A DNA stretch of 64,000 nt from Lentisphaera araneosa HTCC2155 (GTDB taxonomy: Bacteria > Verrucomicrobiota > Lentisphaeria > Lentisphaerales > Lentisphaeraceae), in assembly GCF_000170755.1 (NCBI RefSeq), contig NZ_ABCK01000006.1, positions 267,809 to 331,808 of the forward strand, written 5' to 3'. Below are positions 16,247 through 25,187 of this stretch, piece by piece. The notes under the pieces are model-generated. The model saw only the letters and a list, made by a program, of their open reading frames with translations. It ran no database searches and was not told the origin of the DNA. The first letter of the stretch is position 1, and each line of letters starts with the position of its first letter. The position numbers and the translations under genes were made by a program.

Positions 16247-17476
16247 ATGGCACGAAAAAAGCGAGTTAAAGGCAACGCCAAAGCCAAAGAGAAATTCATG
16301 CAGATTTTTGCTGAGGTTCGCTGGAAGCATCGCTTTGATGCGGAACCCGCATGTCAACATTTTGAAGAATGCGGTGGTTGTAGTTTGCAGCAACATTCTT
16401 ATGAGCAACAATTAGAAATAAAAAAACAGGCCTTAGAGCGCTTAGTGAGAGAAACTCCAGGTATGTCTTCTCTGGCGAAATTAGAAGTAGAGGCGGTTGC
16501 GTCTGCGCGGGATTATAAATATCGCCAGCGCATGGATTTTATTGTGACTCCAGAAGGTTCTGGGCAACGTCGTTGTGATGGTCAAAAAGGCATTGTCGAA
16601 CTCAATGAATGTTCATTAGTTGAAGACGAAAATTATGCGATCTACGCAAAGACCTTGGGATTAAGTCGCGAAGTTGGCTTGGAAGCCTATGATCAAAATA
16701 AGTATTACGGCTGCCTTCGCTATATTATCATTCGTCGAACGAGGTCAGGTCAACAATTAGTATCTCTTTTGACCACTTCTTCTGCAGATGAAGCTAAACT
16801 CGAACAGATAGCACAAAAGCTTCTAGATGAAGGAGTGCAGTCAGTTTATTGGAATGTAAACGATAATCGCCTTGACGATAGCTTGGGTGAATGTCGCAAG
16901 TTTTGGGGACAAGAGTTCATTACGGAAAACCTCTTAGGACGCGACTTTATTTTAGGTCCGCTCACTTTCTTTCAGGCTAATCATGATGTGGCTTCCGCAG
17001 CTTATACCTCAGTTCGTAATTTTATTAAAGAATGTCAGCCAAAAAAAATCCACGATCTTTATTCAGGAACCTGTACAATGCCAGTGATTTTTGGCGACTT
17101 GGTGGACTCAGTTACAGCGGTTGAAAACTTTCCTGAAAACGTTCGCATGGCGGAAAAAAACCTTAAGGCCAATGGTATAGAGAATGTCAAATTTATTGAG
17201 CAGGATGTGGCGGAATTTCTCAAGCAAAGTGATTTAGAGATGGAGTTCTCTGTGCTCAATCCTCCTCGCAAGGGAATGCACGAACAGGCTCTTCGTAGAA
17301 TATTAGAATTAGCTCCGGATAATTTGGCCTACCTCTCCTGTAGTCCACGCTCATTATTAGAAGACTTAGGGATTCTGTTTCGTGAGTATAAGCCGCTTAA
17401 AATTCAGTTGTTTGATATGTTTCCTCAAACGGAACATTTCGAAACTTTAGTTCTCTTGACAAAAAAGGGTCGTTGA
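16247..17476 (+). CDS. RlmD/TrmA-type RNA (uracil-5-)-methyltransferase
   Basis: A SAM-dependent m5U methyltransferase. Near residue 38 it has CQHFEECGGC (Cys-x5-Cys-x2-Cys), which with a later Cys in LNECSLVEDEN makes the 4Fe-4S site of the RumA/RlmD class. The catalytic region contains LYSGTCTMPV (SAM binding), NPPRKGMHEQAL and LAYLSCSPRSLLEDL with the nucleophilic Cys. An N-terminal TRAM domain seems absent, replaced by a short Lys-rich tail, which occurs in RlmCD-like proteins. The target is likely 23S rRNA, but tRNA U54 cannot be excluded. It starts directly after the DUF4202 stop. Confidence 0.88.
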   Translation: MARKKRVKGNAKAKEKFMQIFAEVRWKHRFDAEPACQHFEECGGCSLQQHSYEQQLEIKKQALERLVRETPGMSSLAKLEVEAVASARDYKYRQRMDFIVTPEGSGQRRCDGQKGIVELNECSLVEDENYAIYAKTLGLSREVGLEAYDQNKYYGCLRYIIIRRTRSGQQLVSLLTTSSADEAKLEQIAQKLLDEGVQSVYWNVNDNRLDDSLGECRKFWGQEFITENLLGRDFILGPLTFFQANHDVASAAYTSVRNFIKECQPKKIHDLYSGTCTMPVIFGDLVDSVTAVENFPENVRMAEKNLKANGIENVKFIEQDVAEFLKQSDLEMEFSVLNPPRKGMHEQALRRILELAPDNLAYLSCSPRSLLEDLGILFREYKPLKIQLFDMFPQTEHFETLVLLTKKGR

Positions 17477-17529
17477 TTTTTGTGATTTAAGTCACTAATT
17501 TGCGGGAGGAAAAAAATGGAAATGTGTCA

Positions 17530-19464
17530 ATGAGTGTAGCAGTAGTCGTCGAAAGTCCAGAAGAAGTTAAGCCACTAATTGCCTGGGCTTATCAGATGGC
17601 TTACGCCGAGAGTCATGACCTGTATATCTTTGTGATTCGCAAAGTGAGGCAAGATGAGACTAAAGTAGAACAACTCGACTTAGCTGAATACGAAGGTAAA
17701 GATGGCGTGCCAGGTCAAGTGTATGCGCGCATTGTACGCGAACAACGCCGTATTCAGACTCATGTGGCTATCCCCAATGAAAATTTCACTGAGACTCCAG
17801 AGACTCCCTTCATTCCAAAAATCACTTGTTTGCAGCTCAGTGGAGAACGCTTCACTAAGGTGACAATGAAGTTGCTCTCAGAAAAGAAGTGCAAGCAATT
17901 ATTTTTGAGTCGCAGAGCGGCTGGGAGTAAAGAGCATTATACCGATAAACTTTTTGAATTAGCTCCTTGCTCAACGACTATTATTCGTCCGGGCAAGGCC
18001 GATGTGGGGCGAATTGAAAAGATTTTGGTGCCATGCTCGGGTGGACCTCATGCCCTTGATGCGCTCAAGCACTGTAATTCATTGGTGAAGTCGCAAGGTA
18101 CACATGTTCACCCCCTCATGGTTAAACCACCAAATAATCAGCCCGAAATCATGGAAGAAGTGGGTATTCACCAACTCTCGAAAATGTTAAAAAAAGTCGA
18201 CTTAGAATTAGATGGTCATTATTTAAAGGGTCGTGTGGTTCATCATAAAGATGTTTTGGAAGGAATTGCAGAGACGGCAGAAGAGGGCTACGACTTTGTC
18301 GTGCTTGGGGTTTCTACGGGCGGTTCAATTCAGAAAACTCTCTTTGGAGATATGGCGGATAAGCTCATCGAGAAAAATAAAGATATCTCGGTGGCAGCAC
18401 ACCGCGTAGCCAAAAATAAGGCTGAAAGATTTAAAGATAAATTTGAGTATTATTGCAACTTAGCTGTACCGCAATTGACACGTGAAGGGCGCATTGAGCT
18501 TCACGAAGCTTTGTTGATGAACTCCACCTGGAATTTCGACTTTGTTTCCTTGATGTTGCTCTCCACTTCTATAGCCGCCTTGGGCTTAATTAGTAACTCA
18601 GTGGCCGTCGTTATTGGGGCGATGTTGGTAGCTCCTTTGATGACACCTATTTTAGCTACGGGCTTGGCTTTAGTCCAAGGCAATGTGCCGATGATTATTA
18701 ATGCCTCGCGCTCAATTTTATTTGGTTTTTTGGCATCTTTAGGGATTAGTTTTCTCATTGGCTTGTTCACCCCGATGGAGCATTTAACCAGCGAGATTTT
18801 ATCGCGTGGAACTCCACGAATGGCGGATTTATTCATTGCCTTCGTTTCTGGTATTGCCGCAGCACACTGTATGACGCGAACGCACCTTTCTGCAGCCTTG
18901 CCGGGTGTGGCAATTGCTTCGGCTTTAGTTCCGCCAATTGCCTCCATTGGGATAGCTCTCTCCAAAGGCATTGCGGCAACGGTACAAGGGGCAACGGTTT
19001 TATTCATTACTAACGTTATCTGCATTGTCTTAGGCTCGGCACTCACTTTCTTTGCAGCGGGTATACGAGCTCGCCCAGATCAGTCAGCCAATAAGTTGGT
19101 TAAGCGCCTTTATCTATTGCTTATCTTTTGCATGACCCTTTTGTGTATCCCTCTGAGCTCACGCTTGGTGAAATATGTGGTTAAAAAAGTAAGCGATAGT
19201 TCACTTCCCAACCGCGAAGAATTTGTGGGCATGACGGATCCAGTTTTGAAAAAATACAGAATCACCAACGTGACAAAAGTGAGCTACAAGGATTTAAAAG
19301 AAGAAGGCCTGAGCGTATGGATCTGGGTTCAAGTTGGCCATGTTCCCGACCGAGTCATCATTGATGAATTCGAAGCTTTACTCAGCAAGGAACTTAAACG
19401 CAAAGTTGTCGTCAGTATCTGGCCAGAATTTGTGATGACCAAAAACTTAGAATTTATTAAGTAG
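17530..19464 (+). CDS. Universal stress (UspA-like) plus DUF389 membrane protein
   Basis: Residues 1-300 form a tandem UspA-like region: VAVVVESPEEVKPLIAW opens it, and a later ILVPCSGGPHALDAL and VLGVSTGGSIQ resemble nucleotide-binding Usp motifs. Residues about 330-560 are the DUF389 domain with five to six membrane helices, including NSVAVVIGAMLVAPLMTPI and HLSAALPGVAIASALVPP. A soluble C-terminal domain of about 90 residues follows. Fusion of Usp and DUF389 domains is known in bacteria; transport activity is suspected but unproven. ATG at 17530 is preferred as start because the Usp fold begins there. TTG at 17500 and GTG at 17524 are alternatives, and the GGGAGG at about 17503 is far from either. 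Confidence 0.8.
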   Translation: MSVAVVVESPEEVKPLIAWAYQMAYAESHDLYIFVIRKVRQDETKVEQLDLAEYEGKDGVPGQVYARIVREQRRIQTHVAIPNENFTETPETPFIPKITCLQLSGERFTKVTMKLLSEKKCKQLFLSRRAAGSKEHYTDKLFELAPCSTTIIRPGKADVGRIEKILVPCSGGPHALDALKHCNSLVKSQGTHVHPLMVKPPNNQPEIMEEVGIHQLSKMLKKVDLELDGHYLKGRVVHHKDVLEGIAETAEEGYDFVVLGVSTGGSIQKTLFGDMADKLIEKNKDISVAAHRVAKNKAERFKDKFEYYCNLAVPQLTREGRIELHEALLMNSTWNFDFVSLMLLSTSIAALGLISNSVAVVIGAMLVAPLMTPILATGLALVQGNVPMIINASRSILFGFLASLGISFLIGLFTPMEHLTSEILSRGTPRMADLFIAFVSGIAAAHCMTRTHLSAALPGVAIASALVPPIASIGIALSKGIAATVQGATVLFITNVICIVLGSALTFFAAGIRARPDQSANKLVKRLYLLLIFCMTLLCIPLSSRLVKYVVKKVSDSSLPNREEFVGMTDPVLKKYRITNVTKVSYKDLKEEGLSVWIWVQVGHVPDRVIIDEFEALLSKELKRKVVVSIWPEFVMTKNLEFIK

Positions 19465-19476
19465 AGTCTTACCTAA

Positions 19477-20904
19477 TTATTTGGAGTTCTCTTCAATCAG
19501 CTCTGGACTTGAAAAGTCCATGTCAGCTTTATGCAGTACTTCTTTGGGCATAGCCTTTTTACTTTTGATACCGAGTTCTTCCAAACTTTTACAAGTACGA
19601 ATGAGGTTGCCTCTTCCGGTCATCAGTTGGCCTTCAGCACTATCGTAAGCTTTGCGAGCCTGCTCAATGCCCTTGCCGACTTTTTGAAAGCTTTCTACAT
19701 AACCAACAAATTTTGAATAGAGGGCTTCTGCCTTATCGACAATAGCTTGCGTATTTCTGTTTTGATTTTCGAACTGCCAAATTTTACTGATGGTACGCAA
19801 AGTGATGAGAAGGGTGGAGGGGCTCACGAGCATGATGTTTTTCTTATAGGCATCGAGAAAGAGTTTTTCGTCAGCTTCCACTGCGAGGCGGAAAGCACCC
19901 TCCACTGGCATGAAGAGCAAGACGTAATCCAGAGAATTAATGCCGGGCAAATTTTCGTAGGATTTATCTGAGAGTTCTTTGATATGATTTTTGACTGAAT
20001 CTAAATGAGCTTTACGCAAAGTGAGACGTTCATCTTCATCAGCAGAAGAGCAATACTTCTCATAGGCGACTAAAGAAACTTTAGAGTCAATAATGATCTG
20101 CTTTTCATCGGGCAAATGAACGATGGCATCAGGCATGTAGCGTTTGCCATCTTCGGCAGTCTCAGTGACCTGAGTGAAGTACTCAGAGCCATTGCGAAGG
20201 CCAGAGGCTTCGAGGACGCGTTCCAGGATGAGCTCGCCCCAAGTTCCACGAGCTTTGGAATCGCCTTTTAGGGCTTTGGTGAGCTGCAGGGCATCTTCAC
20301 TCATGCGGGTATTGAGTTCTTTGAGGCTCTTGATTTCCTTCTCTAGGGAGAAACGTTCTTTGGCTTCTTTATTGTAGCAGTCCTGAACTTGCTTTGAAAA
20401 AGTATGGATCTGCTCTTTCAGTGGTTTAAGTGTGAGGTCGAGCTTCTCTTTGTTGGCTTGACTTTGGTTTTTACTTTGTTCTTCAAAAATTTTATTGGCA
20501 ATTTCTTTGAAGTTTCGACTGAGTTCTTCCTTGCTAGCCTTGAGTGACTGCAGTTTTTCGTCATGGAGGGTGCGATCGGCTTGCATTTGAGTTTTCAAAG
20601 TCGCATTGAGGGTGATGATTTCCTGTAGCTGAGAGGTCGATTTTTGTGCTTCGTCTTCAAAGCGGGAAATGAGTTTTTGGCGTTCGTTCAAGAGGCTCGT
20701 TGAGCTGGCGACTTCAGCTCTGAGCGTACTTATTTCATTTTGTTGGACTTGGATCTTTTCTTCTTTTTCAGCTGTACTTTTGGCCTGATCGCGAAGCTTT
20801 TCCAGTTCAATTTCTAGTTCTCTTGAGGTACCTGAATCTTTCTTGAGGAAAAACATGATGGCAGCTCCAATAATTAAGCCCAGTAATGCGTAGACAATTT
20901 CCAT
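19477..20904 (-). CDS. rmuC: DNA recombination protein RmuC
   Basis: An N-terminal membrane anchor (residues about 4-20) is followed by a long coiled coil (about 25-190) and the RmuC core domain (about 200-440). The core contains KARGTWGELILERVLEASGL and YMPDAIVHLPDEKQIIIDSK, which resemble the family's nuclease-like fold. Its 475 residues are typical. RmuC limits recombination at inverted repeats in E. coli; its biochemical activity is unclear. It lies 2 bases after waaA on the same strand, so the two are probably co-transcribed. Confidence 0.92.
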   Translation of the reverse strand: MEIVYALLGLIIGAAIMFFLKKDSGTSRELEIELEKLRDQAKSTAEKEEKIQVQQNEISTLRAEVASSTSLLNERQKLISRFEDEAQKSTSQLQEIITLNATLKTQMQADRTLHDEKLQSLKASKEELSRNFKEIANKIFEEQSKNQSQANKEKLDLTLKPLKEQIHTFSKQVQDCYNKEAKERFSLEKEIKSLKELNTRMSEDALQLTKALKGDSKARGTWGELILERVLEASGLRNGSEYFTQVTETAEDGKRYMPDAIVHLPDEKQIIIDSKVSLVAYEKYCSSADEDERLTLRKAHLDSVKNHIKELSDKSYENLPGINSLDYVLLFMPVEGAFRLAVEADEKLFLDAYKKNIMLVSPSTLLITLRTISKIWQFENQNRNTQAIVDKAEALYSKFVGYVESFQKVGKGIEQARKAYDSAEGQLMTGRGNLIRTCKSLEELGIKSKKAMPKEVLHKADMDFSSPELIEENSK

Positions 20905-20906
20905 AT

Positions 20907-22193
20907 TTATCCTTCTAGTTCTTTGATGATGACTTCGACAGTGTGATGTACGGCACCCTTTGCGGCACTAATGATCTTATATCCCGATTCTCCTATCTCA
21001 AGTTGTTTTTGCGGATCTCGCAAAAGCTTGTCGAGTTCTTCGCTTAACTCTTCCATAGTGCATTGCAAACCTGCATTGGCCTGTTTGCAGAGTTGGTAGA
21101 AACCGGGTTGTGAATAGGTATGAGGGCCAAAAACAAAGGGTTTCTTGTAAAACGAGGGCTCGAGGAAATTGTGGCTTCCAACTTTTCCAGTAAAACTTCC
21201 ACAGACAATTCCAATGGTGCCGATTTGATAAGCTTTCATTAATGCACCCATCATGTCGATCACAAGAATATCTTCAGCAGCTTGATCATCTCTTATTTGC
21301 GAAGCTCGCGAAAATTTTGCACCGGATTTTTCGAGCATAGCGCAAACTTTATCAAAGCGCTCAGGGTGACGTGGAACAATGATTGTCTGTAATTCGGGAA
21401 AATTCTTTTTGAGTTTATTATGAGTTTCGAGGGCTAATTCTTCCTCGCCGGCGTGAGTCGAACCGTAGATGAGGCAATGATTAAGGCTTGTGTCTTGCAA
21501 ACCGAGGGAGCTTTTGAAATCATTTAGTTCACTTTCACTAAGAAAGGGAGGATTGGAGTCGAGTTTGATGTTGCCGCTTACTGTGAGTTTGTCCTTGGCG
21601 ATGCCCATTTCTTCAAAACGTTCTCTAAAAGTCTCTGACTGAACAAAAAAGTGGTGCATGGGTTCGAAGAGAAGTTGGCCAAACTTAGCAAATTTTTTGT
21701 AGGATCGCAGGGACGAGGCGGATAGTTTGGCATTGACCTGATAGCAAGGGATGTCGCGTACTTTGGCTCCGTGAAGGTAATTGAGCCATAAGTCATTTTC
21801 GACGATGATGACGGCGTCGGGTTGAATATATTTGAAAATTTTGTTGGTCAAAGGCCAAAGATCGTAGGGAAGATAGAAGTGGCCATCTACATCTTTTAGT
21901 TTAGACGCCACGGCTTGCCCCGTTTCGGTGACAGTAGAGACAAAAATTCGGCAGTTGGGATCTTCGGCTTTGAACTCACTGGCAAGTGTGCCAGCAACTT
22001 GAGTCTCACCCACAGAGACGCTGTGAATGAGGTAGGTCTTTTTGCTTTTGTCGGCTTTAGGATAACTTTGAAAGCCCAAACGAGGTAGGGTACTTTCGCG
22101 ATATTTACTCCCCATGATAAGACGGATGATGTGAACCGGTGAGTAAAGGATCAAGAAGACCGAGACGAGAGCGTTGTAGAGGATGAAAGTCAT
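20907..22193 (-). CDS. waaA: 3-deoxy-D-manno-octulosonic acid (Kdo) transferase
   Basis: Adds Kdo to lipid A precursor at the inner membrane, a committed step of LPS core synthesis. The N-terminal hydrophobic anchor is followed by family motifs SVGETQVAGTLASEF (near residue 60), STVTETGQAVA, VIIVENDLWLNYL, and the C-terminal GSFTGKVGSHNFLEPSFYKKPFVFGPHT region typical of WaaA/KdtA. Its 428 residues are usual. With lpxB at 36.8 kb it shows that the host makes lipid A and an outer membrane. Confidence 0.95.
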   Translation of the reverse strand: MTFILYNALVSVFLILYSPVHIIRLIMGSKYRESTLPRLGFQSYPKADKSKKTYLIHSVSVGETQVAGTLASEFKAEDPNCRIFVSTVTETGQAVASKLKDVDGHFYLPYDLWPLTNKIFKYIQPDAVIIVENDLWLNYLHGAKVRDIPCYQVNAKLSASSLRSYKKFAKFGQLLFEPMHHFFVQSETFRERFEEMGIAKDKLTVSGNIKLDSNPPFLSESELNDFKSSLGLQDTSLNHCLIYGSTHAGEEELALETHNKLKKNFPELQTIIVPRHPERFDKVCAMLEKSGAKFSRASQIRDDQAAEDILVIDMMGALMKAYQIGTIGIVCGSFTGKVGSHNFLEPSFYKKPFVFGPHTYSQPGFYQLCKQANAGLQCTMEELSEELDKLLRDPQKQLEIGESGYKIISAAKGAVHHTVEVIIKELEG

Positions 22194-22319
22194 GTAGGGA
22201 AGAACCTAATTCTGTTTAGACTTAATATTGGCAGTTAATTCATTTGAACAAATTCTATTAGGGCATAAATTCGGGCTTATTTACAATTATTTATCTAATG
22301 AAATCATAAGGAATTAAAG

Positions 22320-22928
22320 ATGTCTAAGCCAAAAGCTATTTTATTGTTCGGCCCTCCCGGTGCTGGTAAGGGTACAGTAGGTGCTAAATTAACGAATGTT
22401 AGCGCTAACTACCACCTCTCAACTGGTGACATCTTTCGCGGTCTTCCTCCGGAAAGTCCTAATGGTAAAGTATTTTATAGCTACGCGAACGAAGGCAAGC
22501 TCGTTCCTGATGATGTGACAATCGAAATTTTCTGGCGTTACATGCAGGGACTCATTGACACAAATAAATTTGATCCTTCAACTCAGTACATTTTCCTCGA
22601 TGGCATGCCCCGTACAGCAGAGCAGGCCAAGATCCTCGATAAGTATGTTGATGTGGTAAAAATCATTTCACTCAAAATCACCAATGATGACGAGATCGTT
22701 GAGCGTTTAGCGAAGCGCGCAAAAATCGAAAAGCGTGCCGATGATGCAGATAAATCAATTGTCCTAAATCGCTTGGCTCAGTACCGCGAAAAAACGCAAG
22801 TGGTTCTTGAGCACTATGACGACGCAATTATTTCTGAGTTTGATGCGCAAAAAACTCCTCTCGAAGTTTTCCGCAACGTACTCGACGGAACACTCGACGT
22901 TCTTAATCAAAGTCCTGCAGAAGCTTAA
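22320..22928 (+). CDS. adk: Adenylate kinase
   Basis: Interconverts ATP+AMP and 2 ADP. The P-loop LLFGPPGAGKGTVGAKL at residue 8 and the AMP-binding STGDIFRGL and LDGMPRTAEQAKIL motifs are clear. The LID region is short (RLAKRAKIEKRADD) without zinc cysteines. Length 202 residues is that of a short-type Adk. A GGAATTAAAG region precedes the ATG. It heads the adk-DUF2760-M50-ung run, where genes are separated by 2 bases or overlap. Confidence 0.95.
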   Translation: MSKPKAILLFGPPGAGKGTVGAKLTNVSANYHLSTGDIFRGLPPESPNGKVFYSYANEGKLVPDDVTIEIFWRYMQGLIDTNKFDPSTQYIFLDGMPRTAEQAKILDKYVDVVKIISLKITNDDEIVERLAKRAKIEKRADDADKSIVLNRLAQYREKTQVVLEHYDDAIISEFDAQKTPLEVFRNVLDGTLDVLNQSPAEA

Positions 22929-22930
22929 TT

Positions 22931-23524
22931 ATGGGTCTCGCAACGGCATTTAAAGCTTTTTTCTCTATCCTTGGCGATGGAGAGAAAGCGGAACTTTGGG
23001 AGAAAGCTTGCGGTGGTAAGCTTATTGAGGATACTCAAGTCAAAGATTTGGAAGGCAAAGTAGGGGCATTAGAGGGCGAGCTCAATTCTGAAAAGAATAC
23101 CGTGACTCAACTCAAAGATGAACTCAAAGCTGCCAATTCAAAAAATGACCGTAGCGATGCTATTTATACGCTTACACTGCTCCAGCGCGAAGGCCGCCTG
23201 ATCGATTTCTTGAAAGAAGACATAGGTCCTTATAGCGATGAACAAGTTGGAGCTGCAGTGCGTCAGATCCACGAAGGCTGTGCAAAAGTTTTAGAAAAGA
23301 ACTTTAAAGTTCAGCCTCTCGTCGACTCTGCGGAAGGCGATGAAGTAGAAGTGCCGAAAGCCTATGACCCAGCTAAGTATAGTCTCAGTGGTCAGGTGAG
23401 CGGTGAAGGGCCTTTCAAGGGTTCACTCGTTCATAAAGGTTGGGTCGCTTCTGCACTCTCACTTCCCGAAAGATCAAAAGATACCGACACATCTGTTATT
23501 TGCCCTTCTGAGGTAGATGTCTAA
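22931..23524 (+). CDS. DUF2760 family protein
   Basis: The 197-residue protein has an N-terminal helix, a coiled-coil stretch (about 40-75), and a C-terminal domain with LLQREGRLIDFLKEDIGPYSDEQVGAAVRQIHEGC and later YSLSGQVSGEGPFKGSLVHKGW, which define DUF2760. No function is known to me. It begins 2 bases after adk and its stop overlaps the start of the M50 protease. Confidence 0.85.
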   Translation: MGLATAFKAFFSILGDGEKAELWEKACGGKLIEDTQVKDLEGKVGALEGELNSEKNTVTQLKDELKAANSKNDRSDAIYTLTLLQREGRLIDFLKEDIGPYSDEQVGAAVRQIHEGCAKVLEKNFKVQPLVDSAEGDEVEVPKAYDPAKYSLSGQVSGEGPFKGSLVHKGWVASALSLPERSKDTDTSVICPSEVDV

Positions 23525-24168
23525 TGGAGTTCTCCCTGTTCAAGTTGCCGATTAAGGTAAGGAACAGCTTTTTCTTTTTGATTGGCTTTCTTGCCCTTAT
23601 GTGGGGTAATGGCCCAGATGGAGCCAATTTAATGATTTCTGTTTTGTGGTTTATTACACTTTTTACCGCCATACTCACTCATGAATTAGGCCACGCTCTT
23701 TTTGCTCGTTGGTATGGAATGCAGCCACGGATCGAGATTCACGGCATGGGTGGAGTAACCATCTGGCAAAGCATGAAACGCCTCGATTTCCGTCAGCGCT
23801 TTGTGATTAGCTTTGCTGGTCCCGGTACGGGTTTGGTGCTCGCCGGTTTATTTTTTGGCCTCTTGCAAATACCTAACTTGCCTGCCTTAGTCCACGCCTT
23901 ATTAACCATGCACCTTACAGTTTATATCTTCTTAAATCTTATGAACCTACTACCGATTCGTCCTCTCGACGGCGCGGAAGTTCTCAGTACACTCATTGGT
24001 TGGAAAAAGGGCAGTGTCAATGAGAAAATTATTGATAAAGTTTCCTTTGTTACGGCAGCTGGTTGTGCTGCTTATGCCTACATCAGTGGCTTCTTGATTC
24101 TAGCCGTAATGGCGGGGTATTTGGCTTGGCGTTCTTATAATGCAGCGAACCCCAATGCTCGTCGATAA
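23524..24168 (+). CDS. Site-2 protease family (M50) membrane metalloprotease
   Basis: A polytopic 214-residue protein with the zinc-binding HELGHALFARWYG (HExxH) in an early helix (near residue 54) and a later NLLPIRPLDGAEVL segment supplying the second metal ligand, an Asp in an N/P-x-x-D-G-like motif. The hydrophobic layout suggests about five or six helices. It lacks PDZ and CBS domains, as in the minimal M50B proteases. Such enzymes cleave membrane-embedded substrates; the substrate is unknown. It overlaps the upstream DUF2760 gene and the downstream ung start. Confidence 0.88.
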   Translation: MEFSLFKLPIKVRNSFFFLIGFLALMWGNGPDGANLMISVLWFITLFTAILTHELGHALFARWYGMQPRIEIHGMGGVTIWQSMKRLDFRQRFVISFAGPGTGLVLAGLFFGLLQIPNLPALVHALLTMHLTVYIFLNLMNLLPIRPLDGAEVLSTLIGWKKGSVNEKIIDKVSFVTAAGCAAYAYISGFLILAVMAGYLAWRSYNAANPNARR

Positions 24169-24835
24169 ACTTAGTTCAGATTGGCAAAAGGCCCTTGGGC
24201 TTGATAAAAAGTATTTTGCGGAGCTCGCAAAGTTTTTAGATTCCGAACGTGAAAAGTATAGCGTTTACCCCAAGCAAGAAGATTTATTCAAAGCTTTTGA
24301 TTATTGCGATTTTAAAGATGTGAAAGTTGTCATTTTGGGGCAAGATCCATACCATGGCCCCAATCAGGCAATGGGCCTCTCATTTTCAGTTCCACGTGGT
24401 GAAAAGATTCCTCCTTCCCTAAGAAATATTTATAAAGAACTCGATTCCGACCTTGGTATCTCTCCTGCTTTAGATGGTGATTTAAGTCCTTGGGCTCAAC
24501 AGGGGGTACTCTTACTCAACACCAGTTTGTCAGTTCGTGATGGTGAGCCAGGCTCGCACTCAAAAGGTCATTGGGAAGAATTTTCCGCACAAGTTCTCAA
24601 GAGTTTGTCGGAGCAAAGTGAGCATCTAGTCTTTGTTCTTTGGGGCGCTCATGCACAGAGTCACAAAGATTTGCTCGATGCGCAAAAGCATCTCATTATT
24701 GAATCGGTTCATCCTTCACCACTTTCTGCAAGCCGTGGCTTTTTTGGATCAAAACCCTTTTCAAAAATCAATAAATATTTAGAGTCGACTAAGCAAGAAG
24801 CGATTGATTGGCGCCTCGAGCAGCTATTGTTTTAG
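24140..24835 (+). CDS. ung: Uracil-DNA glycosylase (family 1)
   Basis: Removes uracil from DNA for base excision repair. The catalytic water-activating loop GQDPYHGPNQAMGL, the LLLNTSLSVR beta strand and the HPSPLSASRGFFG minor-groove loop are all present. At 231 residues (E. coli 229) it is complete. It overlaps the M50 gene by 29 bases if ATG 24140 is used. ATG 24155 is an alternative start, and neither has a clear ribosome binding site. Confidence 0.96.
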   Translation: MQRTPMLVDKLSSDWQKALGLDKKYFAELAKFLDSEREKYSVYPKQEDLFKAFDYCDFKDVKVVILGQDPYHGPNQAMGLSFSVPRGEKIPPSLRNIYKELDSDLGISPALDGDLSPWAQQGVLLLNTSLSVRDGEPGSHSKGHWEEFSAQVLKSLSEQSEHLVFVLWGAHAQSHKDLLDAQKHLIIESVHPSPLSASRGFFGSKPFSKINKYLESTKQEAIDWRLEQLLF

Positions 24836-24868
24836 TTGTTAAACTTATTTTTATAAAAGGACTAATGT

Positions 24869-25180
24869 ATGGATAATACTGATGAAAATAAGCTCAGTGA
24901 AGAAAAAACAGCTGATGGTATAGTACCTGAAAAGTTCAATGAAGTAGAGCTCGATGAGCTCGTCTATGGGGAGAGAAAAAAGAATCCCATGGATGGGGTG
25001 ACACTCAAAATTATGCTCATCAATCTCGAGGAATACTACGGTTGGGAAGGCCTCGGAGAACGTATCGAAATCCGTTGCTTCAATCACGATCCCTCCATGA
25101 AGTCGAGCCTTAAATTCCTTCGCAAAAATGAGTGGGCCCGCAAAAAAGTCGAAAAACTCTACGAGATCACTTTTTTATAA
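24869..25180 (+). CDS. VF530 family (DUF2132) DNA-binding-like protein
   Basis: The C-terminal two thirds carry the VF530 signature: [41 protein letters not shown] and [15 protein letters not shown]. The N-terminal 35 residues are acidic and probably disordered. The family structure is a small helical fold whose DNA-binding role is presumed. At 103 residues it is complete. A GGAC/AAAGGA ribosome binding site precedes the ATG at 24869. It ends 7 bases from the convergent CLC gene. Confidence 0.85.
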   Translation: MDNTDENKLSEEKTADGIVPEKFNEVELDELVYGERKKNPMDGVTLKIMLINLEEYYGWEGLGERIEIRCFNHDPSMKSSLKFLRKNEWARKKVEKLYEITFL

Positions 25181-25187
25181 ACTTAGA